A stretch of 64,000 nucleotides of DNA, taken from assembly GCA_964036295.1 (NCBI GenBank), contig OZ038465.1, positions 15,057,667 through 15,121,666 of the forward strand, given 5' to 3'. Origin of the DNA: Plumapathes pennacea. Taxonomy: Eukaryota; Cnidaria; Anthozoa; Antipatharia; Myriopathidae. Both the position numbers and the translations under genes were made by a program. The notes beneath the pieces were generated by a model. That model saw only the letters and a program-made list of their open reading frames with translations, made no database searches and had not been told where the DNA came from. Below are positions 1 through 12,987 of this stretch, one piece after another (the stretch's first letter is position 1; each line of letters opens with the position of its first letter).

Positions 1-329
1 TATATAGGACAATTACTTTACAATGAAGTGACTACTAGTCAGCCAACCTGGTTTTGTTTAGCACAACGCAATGCAGGATGTACAGTTATGATGCAATTAT
101 ATTCGGTACATTGAGATTTATGAGTAAGAATACTTTAGCAGAACGAAGTACAGAGAACTGCACAGATATTTATAGAGTAAAGAAAAGGCAGGAGACGTGG
201 ACTGTACCACACCACAGAACAGTAAAGACTCCACACAGTGTACAGGACAGAACAGCACGACACAATAAACTCTCAGAAACTTTGATTCCGGTGCATTGCA
301 TGGTCCTAATTTGTCGTAAGTCGACTTAC

Positions 330-3300
330 CAGTTCAAAACTGGGATCTTTAAACTTCACTTGCAGATAATTCTCAAAAAGGCCTGAATGAAAGAAAACAA
401 TCTTTTTCACTACGCCAAGCCAAGCCAAGCCAAGCCAAGCAAAAAACAAAAAACAAAAAACAAACAAAAAAAAAAAAAAAACTACAGCTACAAATGAAGG
501 TAATACCTTGAGCAATTTTGTCGTACTCGCCAGCCGACGTGGCAGAGTGTAAAATGGTGTGAAAACGACTCGCTGTGTTAGACATTCCTTGTTTGTCCGT
601 GGAACCAACACCAGCATTTAACATCGGTAAGAAGCCGTTATCTCCAACTCCATTTCTTGCAGCCTCGTTGCCCGTAGTGGCCGCAAATCGGCGCCGTTTT
701 GGCTTGGGGAGCTGGAATATCTCCTGCCACACCGAAAATAAACTCCGGTGCGCATCTTTCTGACCAATATCCATGGACTGGATTTGTTCCAGTACTACAC
801 GACCGTGATGTTTATGCACAAACTGGAAATTAAAGAAGTACGGACACTGGATTTTCAAAACACAACAACAAAGCGGACATGTTGCAGAAAGCTAATACGC
901 AATTATTTTGAAGTTTATCCAACATATTATGGCCGTCACCGCCACTTCATGACGATGGTCTATAAAGATGTACATTCAGCATTCAAGGAGTTTAGCTGCG
1001 TCAGAGTTGTGACCAGCTTCCACATGGTTTCATAGCGCAGTCATGACCATGACCTGGTCTGACCGAGCGTCGCACCACCGGTATCGCAAATGTCATGAAT
1101 TAATTGAATCCCGTTGAATCCCGGATTTTTTTCTGGGCTGTCCTTGCAACTGCTTTTAAGTTGCTTCATAAATCTGAAGGCCACCTTCAGTGACAATAAT
1201 AAGGGGAAAAAAGGCGGATTTATTCCGTTGTTACTGCTATCACCGCTAAACCCATAAATACCACTTCCTAAAAGTTTCATACGATTCTGACCTTAGGCCA
1301 AGAATGAGCATTTTCCGAAAAAATGCAAAGGTTGCTATAATTCTCTTCTCAAACTAACTGGCAAATCATTTTACCCCCTAATAACAAGGATTCTGCAAAC
1401 ATTCATTAGTTTGGCCTAAAAATCACTGTGGAGAGTTGTCATGCATAGTTCTGTGCAATGAATTACGTTGAAAAGTACAGATTAACTCGTTTTTTATATG
1501 TGTGCAGTTTTTTACTTATGCGTTAGCATTTTTTACTCAGGTCTAACCTGCAGTGTGTTCAAACATGACCGGATATCGTTGTCTGCCTTCTCACTCAGAG
1601 CAAGGAGAGTTGTCATGTCTGTTGATACACATTCTTTCCTTGATACCTGCAAATAAACGAATACAATTAGCAACTTTTCATACTACAACGTCGTAAACAG
1701 TGCACTATACATTATTACCTCTTGCAGTCTGTTGGCAAGCCTTCCTGGTATCGTGGTAGGAAAGGGGACAACAAAAGCGACTTGTCGAAGCTGACGTAGA
1801 GAAGCCACGTACCTGAAAGATAAAATAAAAACATTGGAAGAAACGACAAACAAGGCACACAATCACAGAACAGTTCGTCAGCTAATTTCTAATCACTGGC
1901 TTAAACCTTGGCAGCAAGGGGATTAAAAACAGGTGATGCTTCGGCAAATTATTGGAGGGCTCGCAGAGTGCAAAGAGACGTCTTGGTTTAATTTCTCCGG
2001 ATCTGTTTTAGCTTCAACGGGCTGAAAGAGCACACAATTAACTAAAAACTAAAGTTAGGTGAAACTATAAGAGATATCAATCTTAGAAACACAGCAGGAC
2101 TTAGCAAGCGTTTTGTGCCATATGTCAGACTGTGACCAAAGTCGCACGAAGGGGACGGGGGTGGGGGAGACGCAGGTACTTACTGATCGTTACAAATACA
2201 AATGATTGGTCTTGACAGAGGTCTAGATTTCTTTTTCTTCGTCATCGTTTTGCTTGGAACTGGATCTGAAATAGTTCACAATCAAACTTTAGTGATGCCG
2301 ATGTCGCCCACAAAGCCTGAAAGGAAATGTAACACTGACGCGCGTGTGTCAAAACCGTCGCGTGTTTCTTCCTCTACAGTTATCCTCGTTGTTCCAGTAT
2401 GAGGTCAAATCGAATTTTACAAACCTGAATCTTTGTGTTTCACAATGGAGAGCAAGACGTTTATCGCCGGCTGAAATAAAAATGAACGAAAATTAACGGA
2501 AGACATACTTGAAATACAATGAGTTTCAGAACTGAATTCAACAGTCCATACAAGTTTAAAAAAATGTACGTATTCACGACCAAACTATTTGTGATTGTCT
2601 GGTTGTCATATGCAGTGACGCTAAAAATGCATCAAATCTCAAACGTCTTTGTCAATCTTATCTAATCTTAGTATATGCTGTTGCACACTTTAAAAGAAAA
2701 GCACTTTAGGAGCAAAAATATTCTAAAAAAGTTGTGAACACGGACAGACACAGACACAGACAGACAAACAGACACGGGCAGACACACAGACACAGACAGA
2801 CACGGACAGACACAGACAGACACGGACAGACACGAACAGACACGGACAGACATGGCCAAAAAGACCACACAGACAGACAGTCACGGACCCGTCTAAAACG
2901 GACACCCGGAAGGAGCGGTCTCTGTCGTTTCTGCAATCGTTTACTCTTACTGAACTCTCTACAAGACGAGCACCTTTCCAAAACGGACAGTCAGTGCTGG
3001 TCGGCCGAGGGTGTCCTTCTTAGAAAGAGTTGACCAGTGGTAGATCGAAAATATCCAGTCCACTCACCGTTGGGGCGCCGTCGATTTCGTCGATAACGAG
3101 ACAGTTGGGTCTCTCATCAGCTCCCAGCACCGACTTCATTTGAGTGGAGGACTCAATCTTGTTTCTGAAAACTTCTGCTGAACGGTCGTCACTGAAACCA
3201 AGATGAGTTTTGTGGCATTTTAGGGGGAAAATGTCATAAGGTACAGCGTGCGACGTCTCGGGGGATGAAAAGAAATAATGGAATAAGAATAATCCAAACT

Positions 3301-6300
3301 CTTGCAGTGAAATAATGGAATAATGGCCTTGGTTGCCCGGGAATAACGGAATAATGAGTTTTTCTCGGACTGGAATAATCATTAATGGACTAATGAAAAT
3401 TTTTGAGTTGGAATAATAGAATAATGGAAAATTTAGAGTTGAAATAATGGAATAATGAACACTCCATCATTCCTTTTTCACTGATCTGTTACTAAGGACA
3501 TACCGACCGCGTACCGATGACATACCGCTGACCTCACCTTGCATTCATTTCCACAACATTGTAACCAGCATGTCTAGCAATGACATGAGCAAGGGTTGTC
3601 TTGCCAAGACCCGGCGGCCCGCAAAGAAGAGCCACCTGGAAAGCAATATTTAAAATACAGATTTCCTTTCTTTCTGGGGAGTGGGGATACACTCATTTGA
3701 GAAAAATAATGTTGAAACTCTATCAAAGCTTTGAAAATTTTTAATACACAAACCTTGTGAGCTGGGTATCCATTAGCATCAAGTTCCTGTACACAACAGA
3801 TATTAGAAAGGACAACTTGGTTAGTGGGGATTCACCTCACATAATAATCTAATCCCACTTCATTGTCAGACGAAGAAAGAAACAGAGAGGTAGAAAGGAT
3901 TTAGATACAGATCCATGAGGGAGGGGAGGGTGGGGAGAGGAGGGACCATCAGAAAAAAAGACACAGACACTCCCTTTGTCCTTATATAGCAACAGGCAGG
4001 CACACATGAACTCACAATCCATTTCTCGTCTTCCAGAGCATTCTTAGCTTGCTTCTTGTTCCTGCCAGCTTTATCTTGTTTCACACTTCTCAGTGATGTT
4101 TGTTGCTTGTCTTTGTGGAATACCACCTTGTCCCACAACTTCAGCCATTTCAGTAGAGTTCGGTTTATCGCCTGACAATCACATTCAATAGCATTAGAAT
4201 ATTGAAAAATATTTTGAATGATGTATGAATCAGTTACAGTACAGATCTGCACAGATCAGAAGGGAAGGGCATAAAAACACTGTTTCATCTAAACAACAGG
4301 GATACAAAATACTTAGTACAAGAACCAGCAACATCAAGAATAAAGGTGGTGATGTGAGGTGTTTAACCTAAGGTGTATGATAATGATGATGATCAATGAT
4401 GATAATAATGATCATGATGATAATGATGACAATCTTAATGATGATGATGATGATGATGATGATCACTGATAATGATGGTGATGATGATAATGATGATGAT
4501 GATCAATGATAATGATGATCATGATGATAATGATGACAATCTTAATGATGATGATGATGATGATGATGATGATAGTGATGACGATATTAATAATGATGAC
4601 GATGATGATGGTGATGGTGATGATGATGATGATAGTGATGACGATTTTAATAATGATGACATAATGAAGTAGTACTGAATAGTAATAATGAAGTGTTTTT
4701 TGTCAAATTTACTGACTAATATATTGGGAACATTTTTCAAAAAATTGCTAAGAAGATAGTAAAACATTACTCACATCATCACTGAGTAGTTCTGTAAAGT
4801 GCTTTGGTGTGTATTTCTCAACCCACAATTCACCCTTAGAATTGTCAGCTGTCTCCAGCTGGCTCAACTCATCAATCGACTCTGGATCTTCATTTAGCAC
4901 ACTGTGTAAACAGGCCCAAAATATGTCACATTTGACAAGGTATATCAGTAATAATGACGGCAGACCCCAAGTGGCATCCCACTCCAACAATCCTTACATG
5001 GGACATTGAGTTTTCTAGGTAATTGATTCTCTATTAACCCCTTCACTTCCAAGAATGATCAACTTCAATTTTCTCCCTCAGTTTTTTACCAGAGATATAA
5101 TATTACACAGTATGGAGAGCTTGGCTTTTGATAACTTGCTCAGATGAAATCTGATTGAACTATCAATTCTCACTATAATTTATCACTCATACATTATATG
5201 TTCTTAAAAGGTTGGGAGAGATGGGAGTGGAAGGGCTATGGTTACAAATTCAGTGTTGAAGCTGTCTGAAAAATAGTAGGGTCTCAAAGAATGTATTATG
5301 TAAGTCCAATACAAGTACTTATACTCTGGCATTAACACTAAGTAGTGCAGTTTTACATTATGTCTAATACATGTAGCCATGTCGACTGTACCTCTGTAAG
5401 GCAGCTGTTATCCTCTCTGACTCTTCAATTGCCTTTCTTCTTCTCTATGGCAAACCATAATCAAAACAAATTATTTAGTTTGGGGTCATTCTTTAACATA
5501 CCAAGTGGGCTGTATACAGCAATATTGGGGATGAGGTCTGGCAAAGTCAAAAATGAGAAAACCTATGAGTTGAGATTTGTTTGATATTTTATCACAAAAA
5601 CTGTGGGGGTGAAAGAAGGACTTGATTCTTGAACGATAGGTTAGGGGGAGGATGGGATGCATTGAACTGTCTAGCTAGTGCCTCGGATACTCCACAATAC
5701 CTGGTCTTCCACATGTTGTTTCAGGACAGAAAAAGGTACCGACAGAAGTTGCAGGGAGCTTCTTGCACTTCTACGTTGACCATGTCTTGAGCCCTGAAAA
5801 AGGGTAAATATGGTAATAAAAGCAGGCCCTTTTACTTATTAATAAAGTAGCCTTTAAAATTAAACAAGTTGTTCTTAATTTATTTTGCTGGACTTATTCA
5901 ACCAATACAAGAATTGCAAAACAACTGCATATTACCCAAAGAAGAAGGTGACAAATATACGACTCTATCTGACTGCACATGAATATTTTGCTGTGTGCAT
6001 AAAGTTTGCCCTAAAACTGACCATGTCATACCTCTTCCCATTTATTTTGTCTTATGGGGATAAAAAGTCTTTGTCCATCTGTCCGTGTTATCGTCACTGA
6101 TTCACAACTCATTGGTGGTCGTTTGAAGACCCTTGTTGTTCCCTGCTGTCCCCAGTTTGTTTGTTTGAAGCCTTGATTAGAGCAGCTCTTGGTCACTGTG
6201 CTCCTGCTGCCTCCAGAACTTGACTTGTTTTCCCTTGAAGGACTGAGTCGAGCTCTTTTTGCACTTGGGACTGTATGAAGACAAATATATAAATATATAT

Positions 6301-7312
6301 AAAAAATTAAAATAAAATAAAATAAAATAAAATAAAATAAAATAAAATAAAATAAAATAAAATAAAATAAAATAAAATAAAATAAAATAAAATAAATAAA
6401 ATAAGAAGAGAAATAGTGATGTAACTGACTGAGTGAAATATCTGCACTTCTTGGATGGTTAGAAAAAATACCACAAGGGCAAGCTGTGGGGAGAAATGAT
6501 TACCTGAAATCTCCTTAACAATGTTGTCCAGTTCTTCCTCACTATCATCATCAGACAGAGCACTGTACATATCATGACAGTCTCTCTTCTTTGCAGGTAT
6601 TATTTCATGTAAAGACTCTGATTCATTTGCTGCCACTGATTGCTGCACTTCTCTGTGTTTCTGTTCATCGTTGAACTTAAGTGATCTTTTGGATGGTGGA
6701 CCTGGATTGTGCAGATATTGTTGAAGTTCTGTGTTAAATAGAATCCTTCTCTTGCCAGACGACAACTAAGGCACACAATATCACATATAATTTTAGTATG
6801 GGTATAATAAAAATTACTGAAAAAATAACATTTTCTCTAACTACCAGCCTCATGAACACCAGATTGGTACATCAATACAGCTCTGTGTACTGCTAGAGCC
6901 TACTTATTATCTAGTTAATTGGTTTTAAAGAGCTCATCCCCAGGGGGTGGGGGATGGGGGTACTCCTTATAATTTTGCGTGGGAGTGTTCCGCTAGATTT
7001 TGAGAACCCTTGCCCTATTTCAGATCAAAATTTACAATTTCCTACCATATTTCAGACCTGAATCCCAAAATGTTTTCCACATTTGAGACTTGCATGTCTT
7101 GTATCCCAAAAACTTGAACCCAAATAACCAAAATGCAGTAAGCAAAATCTAATACCCTATTCTGGACCAAAATGATTGAAAACGATACCCTTTGGGTGCT
7201 GAAAGAGAATACTAGATTCAGCACTGTACATACCGGCGTCCATATCTTCCATCATCTCCAACTCGTCCGCATACCGATTCTCGTACTCGTCTATCTCGTT
7301 CCAATCCTCCAT
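330..7312 (-). CDS. CHTF18: CHTF18, alternative RFC clamp-loader subunit (3' end beyond window)
   Basis: AAA+ ATPase of the CTF18-RFC complex, which loads PCNA at replication forks and supports sister-chromatid cohesion in the nucleus. Exons, 5' to 3': 7312-7234, 6728-6504, 6270-6032, 5793-5701, 5444-5392, 4901-4775, 4171-4016, 3786-3754, 3635-3538, 3191-3068, 2470-2425, 2265-2184, 1812-1719, 1646-1548, 822-507, 382-330. All phases join and give 639 codons. Visible motifs are the RFC segment [18 protein letters not shown] (exon 6), Walker A GPPGLGKT (residues 341-348), Walker B VIDEID (D402, E403), sensor-1 IICICND and the [12 protein letters not shown] segment. The order matches human CTF18 throughout. 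The start is the ATG at 7312, giving [17 protein letters not shown]; the open frame further upstream has only a GTG. The exon 2 acceptor at 6728 was chosen because its phase fits; one at 6765 does not. Human CTF18 is about 975 aa, so roughly the last third lies before base 1. Confidence 0.9.
2739..2880 (+). repeat. (ACAGAC/ACGG)n minisatellite
   Basis: Runs of CAGACACGGA and CAGACACAGA in a CHTF18 intron; the translated open frames across it are artefacts. Confidence 0.85.
2884..3036 (+). repeat. R4 GGACACC-type dispersed repeat
   Basis: Matches 22725-22893 over most of its length (TCTAAAACGGACACCC near the start, GAGTTGACCA near the end). It ends about 30 bp before the splice donor of CHTF18 exon 10. 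Confidence 0.65.
4378..4672 (+). repeat. (GAT)n microsatellite
   Basis: About 295 bp of ATGATG with interruptions, in a CHTF18 intron. Poly-Asp and poly-Ser frames here are artefacts. Confidence 0.9.
5034..5235 (-). repeat. R1 MITE copy 1
   Basis: R1 is a ~205-bp dispersed element with terminal inverted repeats CCCTTTCACTCCCAAG, flanked by TTAA in the best copies. This copy begins TTAACCCCTTCACTTCCAAG and lies in a CHTF18 intron. Confidence 0.75.
6307..6403 (+). repeat. (AAAAT)n microsatellite
   Basis: About 19 pentamer units in CHTF18 intron 2, just upstream of exon 3. Confidence 0.9.
6945..7215. repeat. Probable dispersed repeat in CHTF18 intron 1
   Basis: Starts with GGGGGTACTCC and contains repeated ACCCTATTTCAGA / TACCCTATTCTGGACC style pieces. 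It looks like a short dispersed element by composition; no second full copy is visible in this window. Confidence 0.35.
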
Positions 7313-7627
7313 AGTTTCTTCGAAAGTACCCAGATTTTTACACAACAGCTGCACAGCAGGGACAAACAGTTAAGAAATGCCGCGTTTCTGAGTTGTAAGC
7401 ACAGATCAAGATCCAAAGAGACTTTGTGAAACTTGTATCTTGAACCACCATTTTTTCTTTCCCGCCAAGCGAGCGTGTGATCGCAGGCGCACCGAACAAG
7501 TCGAACGAGAGAACCTGGGATGTAGTTCCTTTCTTTGTAACCAAGCCGCGTCCGACCGTTTGATTTCAGAAGGATGGAAATTTCGGAGAGTTTAACAGAG
7601 GAAATAGGAAGAAATCGGGGCTCCAAA
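7313..7627. promoter_or_regulatory. Divergent (bidirectional) promoter region, CHTF18 / ERI2
   Basis: Only 315 bp separate the start codon of CHTF18 (minus) from that of ERI2 (plus), so both 5' UTRs and core promoters must share this stretch. It has more CG dinucleotides than the flanking introns. I see no convincing TATA box. Open frames here (for example 7338-7544 minus) have no supported product. The promoter role is inferred from gene layout alone. Confidence 0.6.
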
Positions 7628-10600
7628 ATGACCACCAAGGAGCTAGCCAGGTAACGGATGGGTCTATTTTGCTACTGGAGTTGTCTCATGGAAATCGCAG
7701 CTGAGGTTACGCTGTTTTGAGTACAGCTCTATCGATTGTTTTGATTGTGACAGCAAGAATTTAAATTGCAAAACTTGCTTATACTAGAGGTAGTTAAATA
7801 TCAATGCATGTATGACCCCCCCCCCCCCCCCCCCCAGGCAAAACGTACATTCAAAGAACCGGCTTAGCCAAAATACTGTATATTTCTTTCAAAGGTCTAT
7901 GGGACTTGTCAGAAAGCCACTTTTGGATTTCTCCAAACCTACAAGCAAGCCAAGGACATGTAAGTTGGTCTTAACTGTTCAGGGAGTGATAATAGCTGTG
8001 GCACGTCATGTGATATGTGTACTGTACACTTCAGCTCAGTCTACAAATCTGCTAAGTGCAGTTGATGATGATGTATTACAGAGATACAAAATGTTATCGT
8101 TTACTGTTGTACAGTATTGATTAATATATCATTATTGCATGATTTGTTACCATGATCATAACCCCGAGCCGACATGGGGACATTTCAGTGTGCATCCCAT
8201 TCTTTTCTTATTTTTACCTTGTTGTACTACATATCCCTGGAGGTTACTTGGGTATACTGTATGTAGTGTACAAATATCTTGATTCAACTGTTTATTACCA
8301 GGTCAGCAGTTTGTTTATTTGATTGTCATCGACTTTGAGGCAACTTGTTGGAGAGAGAAGAAGCTCAACTATGCCCCAGAAATAAGTATGTGTCCTTGAG
8401 CTTGATCAGTATATTCTTTATATATTATATATAATGACATGCATTACCTAAAGAAGTCACAGACTTGTACATGGCCACTTGGTTCAACATTATTATGCTT
8501 TAATTAACATCCATGTGACTGACTGGAATATTTATCTTCTACACCACAGGTACATTCATATTCTGTACTGTAAGGTACACTATCTCAAAGTTGCAAGATC
8601 ATGTACAAAATGTACACTATATTTAAAATATGAATATAAAAATTGCTTTGTACAGACAGTAACTACATAATTATGCAAAACATTTTCAATTGGAACTTTA
8701 TAAAATTAATGTTCTTTTTTTCTGTTAGTTGAATTCCCTGCAGTGTTGTTGAACACATCCACTGGTTTAATTGAATCTGAGTTCCACATGTATGCCCAGC
8801 CCAGTGAACAACCACGACTGAGTGGGTTCTGCACAGAGCTGACAGGGATCAACCAAGTAAGAAACCACGCATGTCAAACTCATGTGTTCTGGCAATCTCA
8901 GCAAATTTGCAATTTTGCAAATCTGTATGCACCACTTAATCACATATACAGTAATATACATGTAACATAAATTATGTAACTAATGGTTCGTGGATAAGAT
9001 CTCGAATTAAAAGTTCAAGATAATTTTTTGCTGCAGCCATCCTAGTGGCTTTATGTTTTAAAAGCTCTCGTAAGCAACCGGCCTCTCTTGTTTCAGCACA
9101 TATGGTCGCTTATGAGAGCCCATTCTTATATTGAAGTGACCAGCTCTAGTTAAGACCACTTGTTTGAATTACTGAGGTGTAAATACTTACATGAACTTTG
9201 ATATTGTATTCACTGTGATGTACTGTTTATGATATGAATGTACTGTGTACATACGCAGGGGCAAGTGGACAGTGGTGTGCCGATAGGGACTTGTCTGCTC
9301 ATGTTCTCACGGTGGTTACAGAAACTGAAGCAGGAGCAGGGAATCCAGTTCCCTTGTGAACATGCCAGAGGCAAAGAAAATCTTGGTGTGGCAAAATGGT
9401 GTGCATTTGTTACATGGTCTGGTAAGGGACTGTGAGTGAAATTCTACTGCAGCGGCAGCTACAATCATTTTAAAATAATTTTGCACTTTACAATTATGCA
9501 CATTACCTGCATATACTGTAAGCACTGTAAACTATTTAACACTACAGCTGTAGCCAATCAGTACAAAGAGGTTATTACACAGGAAGGAGTGCAATACGGC
9601 GGAGTATTTTTAGGAGTCGGTTTTATTTTTTCAAGCCTGCTTCAGGCGAGAAAAAATAAAACTGACGAGTAAAAATACAGCCGTAATTGTACGACTTTTC
9701 GAGTAATAAATTGTTTATTACACGACAAACGAAGCAGGGCAAACATTCTCACTGTAGCCAGCTGTAGCCAATCAGTACAGTAATGTAGTGATGTACATGT
9801 AACAGGGTCTCAGTGAATTATAAGGTGTCACCCAGGATACCCCCCAAAAACACCCATGAAACATCTAATGAATTTAAGCGGACATTATTTGATTTCTCAT
9901 CTTGCATGTGCTGTATTAAATATTAATATTATGTGTGGAAGTATTTTTTGTTGATTGTTGTTGTTTTTTGTTTACAGACTGGGATCTGGGTGTCTGCCTG
10001 AAGAATGAGTGCCACAGAAAACAGCTGAGATTTCCTCGACCACTGAGGAGTTGGATTGATCTCCGAGCTACATACAAGGTTTGTTCCAGACAGGTGGTCA
10101 TTTTCTGAATCTGATTGAAAATATTGGGACATTTACACAACAGCTGAGTAATGTCTTTTACTAATCCCATGCAGTAAAGTATGATCTTTCTAAATTACAG
10201 AATTTCTACAGTCGGAAACCAAAAGGGCTTGCTGGTGCACTTCAGGATGTTGGAATAAAGTTCTCTGGAAGGCAGCATTCAGGTTGGCACAACTCATGTC
10301 ATGATTCTGTGTCATGTTTGCAAAAAGAAAATACAAAAATATGCCAAAACTTAAAATAAAAATCTGTTTCAAGTATACTTCAAGTATAGTTGAGGAGTAT
10401 GGAGTGCAATTCTTAGTACACTTCACTAAAAGCCAACTTATAGCAAGCAAGGAAATTAATGAAAATGGTCAATAGAAAATGGCAAATGAATCCAGGGGTT
10501 TGAACCTATGTGATCATTTGGATGAGAGTAGTCTCTTGGAAGATGTTGTTGGTGATGCAGACATTCTGACTGCCTGAGCAGCAAGCAAGTTGTAAATGTA

Positions 10601-12808
10601 TATGCTGTACCTTTGCAGGATTGGATGATGCTCGTAACACGGCCAAATTGGCCTGGAGGATGGTACAGGATGGTTGTGTGCTAAAAGAGACCAAAGCACT
10701 AGATGGGGTGTGTATTGATTGACCATACACTGAAATGGTATACAAAGGAGATAACAGATGCATCCAGTATTCCCATTTCACTTGAGCTCCTCAGCTTATG
10801 TACCTTTATTACATATAATTTTTGTGACACATTAATGTAACAATTTTGGAGGTGCATTGTGTTTCATGACACTTTCATTTCGAGAATCTTCGAAAGTTTT
10901 CTGTCACATTAATTTCGATTTAATTTCAAGTTTTTGATATTCATGGCATGTCACCATAATTTCATGATTTTTTCATTTACAAAAATTTTATGTATTAAGG
11001 TACAGTAAGTATACAGCAAATTCTCCCAACTGGGCAAGAATAAAATGCACACCAGAGCCATTACACCTGCATGTACGTTAGCAAGACAGCTTTCATCCTG
11101 GTAAACTATTAAATCTGAAGTTCTCTATTACAACTGTACTTTGATAAATTCTGAAATTCTGAGGATGACTACCTCATTACTGGCTCTTTGTTTTGTTTTG
11201 TTTTTGTTTTTGTTTTTTTGTTTTTACACAAAGGCTCTGAAGGGCTGGGAATCTGTATGCAAGGCATGAAATAAAAGTTACACAATGGCCAGATACTGCT
11301 TTAAGGGCTGCATTACGGTACAATAAAGGCAGAATAAGCTATGTACTGCGCTTCAGATTTTCTAAATCTCCCAAACAAATTGAGAATTTGTCTGAGTTGA
11401 GTTGGGTGAATTTACGGTTTCAAAACTCTTTTCTCAGAAACAGATCAGCTGTCAGATTCTCCATCATTACATATTTTTCATTGCAAAGGGACTGGAGAAA
11501 ACTGCCTTGACCAATGTTACAATGATTTTTTTTTTTTTTTTTTTTTTTTGATGTTTACAGCCTGTCAAAAGCCTGTGGGATATGACCAGGCAAAGCCAGA
11601 CAGCGAACATCACAAGAAATGAAAATCACGCTGACAGAGACAATGAGAACATTGTAAAAAATGCCCACAAAAGCAGTGGAAGAGAGGATTCTGAAAGAGA
11701 AGCTAGCCACATGCACGTTTTAAGAGCTGATTCCTTTTGCCAAACAGTAGTAGAACCCAAACCTGGTGCCAGTTTGAAAGCAGATGTTGCATCGACAGGT
11801 GGATGTGTTGAGAGGTTTGAAGGAAGAGCTCTAAGTGATGGAATAGAAGGAACAGGAACATTCACCCGAATCCTGAAAAGGAAAATGGTCCCCACAAATG
11901 AATCAAACTGCAGCCTTATATCTCCTAAAGTGTCTGTGCTGGAACCAAGTGGTTCTCTTCTTAGTACAAGCACCCCACAAACTGCAGCTCTAGTGATGCC
12001 AGCCACTTGTTTGTCCACGATGAGGAATACTGACACTGGTATTGGATGTGTGAGAGTGACGTCCAGTGAACAGCATCCTGTGCTACGTTGGAAGACAGGA
12101 CTTGTAAGGCAGACAGTAAAAAAGTTGAACACTGACAGAGATACAAATGTCTCCAAACATGTCACACCAGACCAGAGAGATGGCTTGAATAGTAGAAGCT
12201 GTGTGCCGAGCCTGACTCCTACAACATCTAATAGTGAGCTCTCCAAGTCAAATATGTCACATTATCAGGTTGATAATAAGATTTATAAAGATAGTAAGCA
12301 GGTAGCTAAATGTACTTCTTCTATGAAAGTTCTACCCACCACTGATTCAAGGAAACTAAACATTGGAGCTTCTTCTGGTTTCATTGGTCTGAACAAGAAC
12401 CCAGTGAACAGAAAACAAGCATCCTTATTGATGACACCAAAACTAGACATTTCAGGGGCAAAACTTGGAATTACAAAATCTGCCTCAAATAGTGGAAAGG
12501 TTGGTTTGACTAGGGCATGGTCTAGTCTGGCAAAAAGCAAACTAAGGACACCATTCTCGGCTCTCAACCATGGACAAAATGTGAGATCAGGTGCATTGAT
12601 GGCTCGTTTCAGTGGCGGGAAGGCCACCCCACCTTTGTGCCACTGTGGACGTCGATCAAGAAGAAGAGCAGCAGTGAACCCAGGACCAAATCAAGGACGA
12701 GTGTTCTACACCTGCCCACAGAACTATCGCCAACTGAGCTATGGAACAGCAAATGTGTCAAATGGACACAACAAGACTGGATGTAGTTACTTTCACTGGG
12801 AGTCTTAG
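7628..12808 (+). CDS. ERI2: ERI2, ERI1-family 3'-5' exonuclease with GRF zinc finger
   Basis: DEDDh-type 3'-5' exonuclease of the ERI1/ERI2 family. Exons: 7628-7650, 7895-7959, 8302-8385, 8729-8856, 9259-9421, 9978-10078, 10201-10282, 10619-10707, 11561-12808; these sum to 660 aa plus stop (human ERI2 691). Catalytic residues are visible: D40 and E42 in VIDFEATCW, aspartate in TWSDWDLGVCL (155-157), and H214/D219 in HSGLDDARN. Residues about 250-600 form a polar, low-conservation linker coded by one long last exon. The C terminus (602-660) is a GRF-type zinc finger beginning PPLCHCGRRS, with later TCP and GCSYFHW, as in human ERI2. The ATG gives MTTKELAR, close to human MATKRLAR, which fixes the start. 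Exon 2 could alternatively begin at 7836, after a poly-C run, but the acceptor before 7895 aligns better. Family role: nucleolytic trimming of RNA or DNA 3' ends; the ERI2 substrate is not well defined. Confidence 0.92.
7813..7836 (+). repeat. Poly-C run before an alternative ERI2 acceptor
   Basis: About 22 consecutive C then CAG. It mimics a pyrimidine tract and could recruit a cryptic acceptor upstream of exon 2. Confidence 0.7.
9561..9779 (+). repeat. R3 dispersed repeat, partial copy
   Basis: R3 has an AGAGGTTATTACACGGGAAG end and an internal hairpin around GCCTGCTTCAGGC. GCTGTAGCCAATCAGTAC occurs on both sides of this copy (9546-9563 and 9762-9779). It lies in an ERI2 intron. Confidence 0.65.
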
Positions 12809-12814
12809 TGAACA

Positions 12815-12820
12815 AATAAA
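12815..12820 (+). terminator. ERI2 polyadenylation signal AATAAA
   Basis: An AATAAA hexamer lies six bases after the ERI2 stop codon (TAG 12806-12808). It is the first such signal downstream. If used, the 3' UTR would be only about 25-40 nt. Distance and motif are seen; use is inferred. Confidence 0.5.
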
Positions 12821-12987
12821 TTTTTTACCACAACACACTAGTTTCTTTCTCTCTGATTGGTCAATTTACTGTGGTAAATAAGAGTCCAGACAACGATGCT
12901 GACGCCAGCTGACACCAGCATGTCACGTTTTGCAGCAAAATACAACGAAAGTTTCCTGTATATTTCTAAATGTTGTGGTAAAAAAAC

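Noticed and set aside
1..329. Next CHTF18 exon at the left edge
   Set aside because: No acceptor-donor pair with CTF18-like coding was found below 330; the following exon is probably outside the window.
4472..4672. Poly-Asp ORF
   Set aside because: Pure GAT microsatellite translation within a CHTF18 intron.
6504..6765. CHTF18 exon 2 starting at 6765
   Set aside because: The acceptor there is in the wrong phase for exon 1; the acceptor at 6728 (after TTTAACACAG) joins in frame.
7836..7959. Longer ERI2 exon 2 starting after the poly-C run
   Set aside because: In frame and therefore possible, but the added residues have no counterpart in ERI2, while the acceptor before 7895 gives RSMGLVRK, which aligns.
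11626..12246. 206-codon minus-strand ORF
   Set aside because: Antisense shadow of the long last exon of ERI2, whose frame has homology (GRF finger) and correct splicing.
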